Source: Bordetella parapertussis (GTDB lineage: Bacteria; Pseudomonadota; Gammaproteobacteria; Burkholderiales; SG8-39). Taken from it: a DNA stretch of 6,804 bases. Where the stretch lies: positions 1 through 6,804 of the forward strand of contig CAMDRY010000171.1 in assembly GCA_945906975.1 (NCBI GenBank), given 5' to 3'. Shown here piece after piece: positions 5,521 through 6,804 of this stretch. Below the pieces are notes generated by a model. The model had not been told where the DNA came from, ran no database searches, and saw only the letters and a program-made list of their open reading frames with translations. Position numbers and translations under genes: made by a program. The stretch's first letter is position 1. Each line of letters opens with the position of its first letter.

Positions 5521-6699
5521 ATGAAAATTCCTCCGCAAATCGTCGCGCAACAGCCCGAGCTTATGGCCATAAGGCGGGACATCCATGCCAATCCGGAAAC
5601 AGCATTCGAAGAGTTGCGCACCTCCAACCTGGTGGCGGCCAAGCTTGAGTCTTGGGGCATAGAGGTGCATAAAGGACTGGCAAAGACCGGCATCGTTGGC
5701 AAGTTGGCCTGTGGGCGCAACCTCGGCCGGTCCGCCCGCGCCATCGGCTTGCGTGCCGATATGGATGCGCTGCCGATTCACGAAAAAAACGCCTTCGGCT
5801 ATCGCTCAAAGAACGATGGGCGCATGCATGCCTGCGGTCACGACGGCCATACCGCGATGCTCCTTGGCGCCGCCAAATACCTCGCCGAGAGCAGAAATTT
5901 TGATGGCACCGTGTACTTCATATTCCAGCCGGCCGAAGAAGGCCAGGGCGGCGGTCGTGAAATGATTGAGGACGGACTGTTCGAGAAGTTTCAGATGGAC
6001 GCGGTTTTTGGCATGCACAACTGGCCTGGCATTCCGGCGGGACAATTTGCCGTCATGCCCGGTCCGATGATGGCGTCGACCGACAATTTCGAAATACGCG
6101 TCCTTGGCCGTGGCGCACACGCAGCCATGCCGCAAAACGGGATTGACCCGATTCTGATCGGGTCAGAGCTTGTGCAGGCGCTGCAGAGCATATCGAGTCG
6201 GACGGTGAGCCCCCTGGATGCGGCGGTGGTGAGCGTCACCCAATTTCATGCTGGTGAGGTGATCAACGCAATTCCGTCCGAGGCAATACTGCGAGGCACG
6301 GCGCGCTCGTTCAAACCCGGGGTCCGGGATACGATTGAGAACGCCATAAAGAGACTGGCCGCGGGAATCGCGGCGGCGCATGGGGCGAGCGCAAGCGTTC
6401 AATACGACAGGCTTTATCCACCGACCATCAACGCTGTGCGCGAGACTGAAATCGTTGCGACGGTGCTGGAAAATCTCGTGGGCAGCGAAAACGTGCTGCG
6501 CAACCTCCAGCCGTCCACGGGCGCCGAGGACTTCGCCTTCATGCTGCTGCAAAAGCCAGGATGCTATCTCTGGATTGGCAATGGCCCCGGGGATAACGGC
6601 TGCATGCTGCACAACGCCAGTTACGATTTCAACGACGAGATCCTGCCCCTTGGCTCAAGCGCTTGGGTGCGCCTCGCTGAGCATATGCTCGCCGTGTAG
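5521..6699 (+). CDS. M20D-family metal-dependent amidohydrolase (hippurate hydrolase/N-acyl amino acid hydrolase type)
   Basis: The 392-residue protein is a full-length M20D peptidase-family amidohydrolase, which cleaves N-acyl amino acids such as hippurate or N-acetyl amino acids to a free acid and amino acid. Two-domain layout: a catalytic domain (about 1-185 and 300-392) with an inserted dimerisation domain (about 186-300). Expected dinuclear metal ligands are present: Cys105 and His107 in HACGHDGHTAM, Glu140 in QPAEEGQGG (Glu139 as general base), His166 in GMHNWPG and His364 in MLHNASYDF. LRADMDALPI (77-86) and GRGAHAAMPQNGIDPI (197-212) are further family marks; His200 is the conserved lid-domain histidine. 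There is no signal peptide, so it is cytoplasmic. The ATG follows only a weak GAAAG. Codon use differs from the left-hand genes: seven ATA, two AGA and two AGG codons, and about 64% GC at third positions in the first 60 codons. The true substrate is not determined. Confidence 0.94.
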   Translation: MKIPPQIVAQQPELMAIRRDIHANPETAFEELRTSNLVAAKLESWGIEVHKGLAKTGIVGKLACGRNLGRSARAIGLRADMDALPIHEKNAFGYRSKNDGRMHACGHDGHTAMLLGAAKYLAESRNFDGTVYFIFQPAEEGQGGGREMIEDGLFEKFQMDAVFGMHNWPGIPAGQFAVMPGPMMASTDNFEIRVLGRGAHAAMPQNGIDPILIGSELVQALQSISSRTVSPLDAAVVSVTQFHAGEVINAIPSEAILRGTARSFKPGVRDTIENAIKRLAAGIAAAHGASASVQYDRLYPPTINAVRETEIVATVLENLVGSENVLRNLQPSTGAEDFAFMLLQKPGCYLWIGNGPGDNGCMLHNASYDFNDEILPLGSSAWVRLAEHMLAV

Positions 6700-6804
6700 T
6701 CGGCGATTGCGGCCTGTTCGCAGTAGCGACTCGCCCTTGTGGCCATTCGAGTCCGCGCAGGTGCGGTCGTTTTACGTCATTCTTTGCCGGCCTTCTGCCG
6801 GTTC
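6700..6804. other. 3' flank of the amidohydrolase gene with weak hairpins
   Basis: After the TAG at 6697-6699 there is no gene start with support before the window ends. GACTCG (6728-6733) pairs with CGAGTC (6748-6753) around 14 nt. CCGC (6753-6756) can pair with GCGG (6763-6766), with TTTT at 6770-6773 close behind. CCGGC (6787-6791) pairs with GCCGG (6797-6801) at the very end of the window. One of these may terminate the amidohydrolase transcript; the CCGC/GCGG one with its short T-run is the best candidate, but all are weak. Confidence 0.28.

Noticed and set aside
5347..5781. Minus-strand open frame of 144 codons across the divergent gap and the amidohydrolase start
   Set aside because: It runs antisense into a conserved enzyme and has no recognisable domain or ribosome site.
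6787..6801. CCGGC/GCCGG hairpin as a terminator of the amidohydrolase
   Set aside because: Five base pairs nearly 90 bases after the stop, with the sequence cut off before any T-run could be seen.

Overview
The window is GC-rich and carries bacterial metabolic genes. The gene types and codon use suggest a betaproteobacterium (Burkholderiales or Rhodocyclales-like), but this is inference because no rRNA or other marker gene is present. I see no mobile element, CRISPR array, tRNA, rRNA or phage gene.

Layout from left to right. Positions 1-128 hold the 3' end of a plus-strand gene, possibly a ClsB-type cardiolipin synthase. It converges on a minus-strand pair: an NAD(P)-dependent aldehyde dehydrogenase (759-2195) followed by a MaoC-type hot-dog dehydratase (211-666), with a long hairpin between them. 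Divergent from the dehydrogenase, across a 67-bp gap, is a 402-residue cysteine-free exported protein of unknown function (2263-3471). It converges on a second minus-strand group: a carboxymuconolactone-decarboxylase-family protein (3960-4487) whose end overlaps by 17 bp the start of a 4HBT-type acyl-CoA thioesterase (3500-3976). A probable terminator follows the thioesterase. Upstream on the same strand lies a UbiX-type flavin prenyltransferase (4624-5190). A 330-bp divergent regulatory region separates it from a plus-strand M20D amidohydrolase of the hippurate hydrolase type (5521-6699).

Together the genes look like peripheral catabolism of acyl-CoA, aldehyde and possibly aromatic compounds. 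The dehydrogenase would turn an aldehyde into an acid, the MaoC protein would hydrate an enoyl-CoA, the thioesterase would release a free acid from CoA, and the amidohydrolase would free an acid from an N-acyl amino acid. The UbiX protein would supply prenylated FMN to a UbiD-type decarboxylase that is not in this window. No shared pathway is proven.

I did not find a clearly new multi-gene system. The points most worth checking are the exported protein of unknown fold, the cysteine-free CMD protein coupled to a thioesterase, the strong hairpin between the dehydrogenase and dehydratase genes, and the divergent UbiX/amidohydrolase control region.
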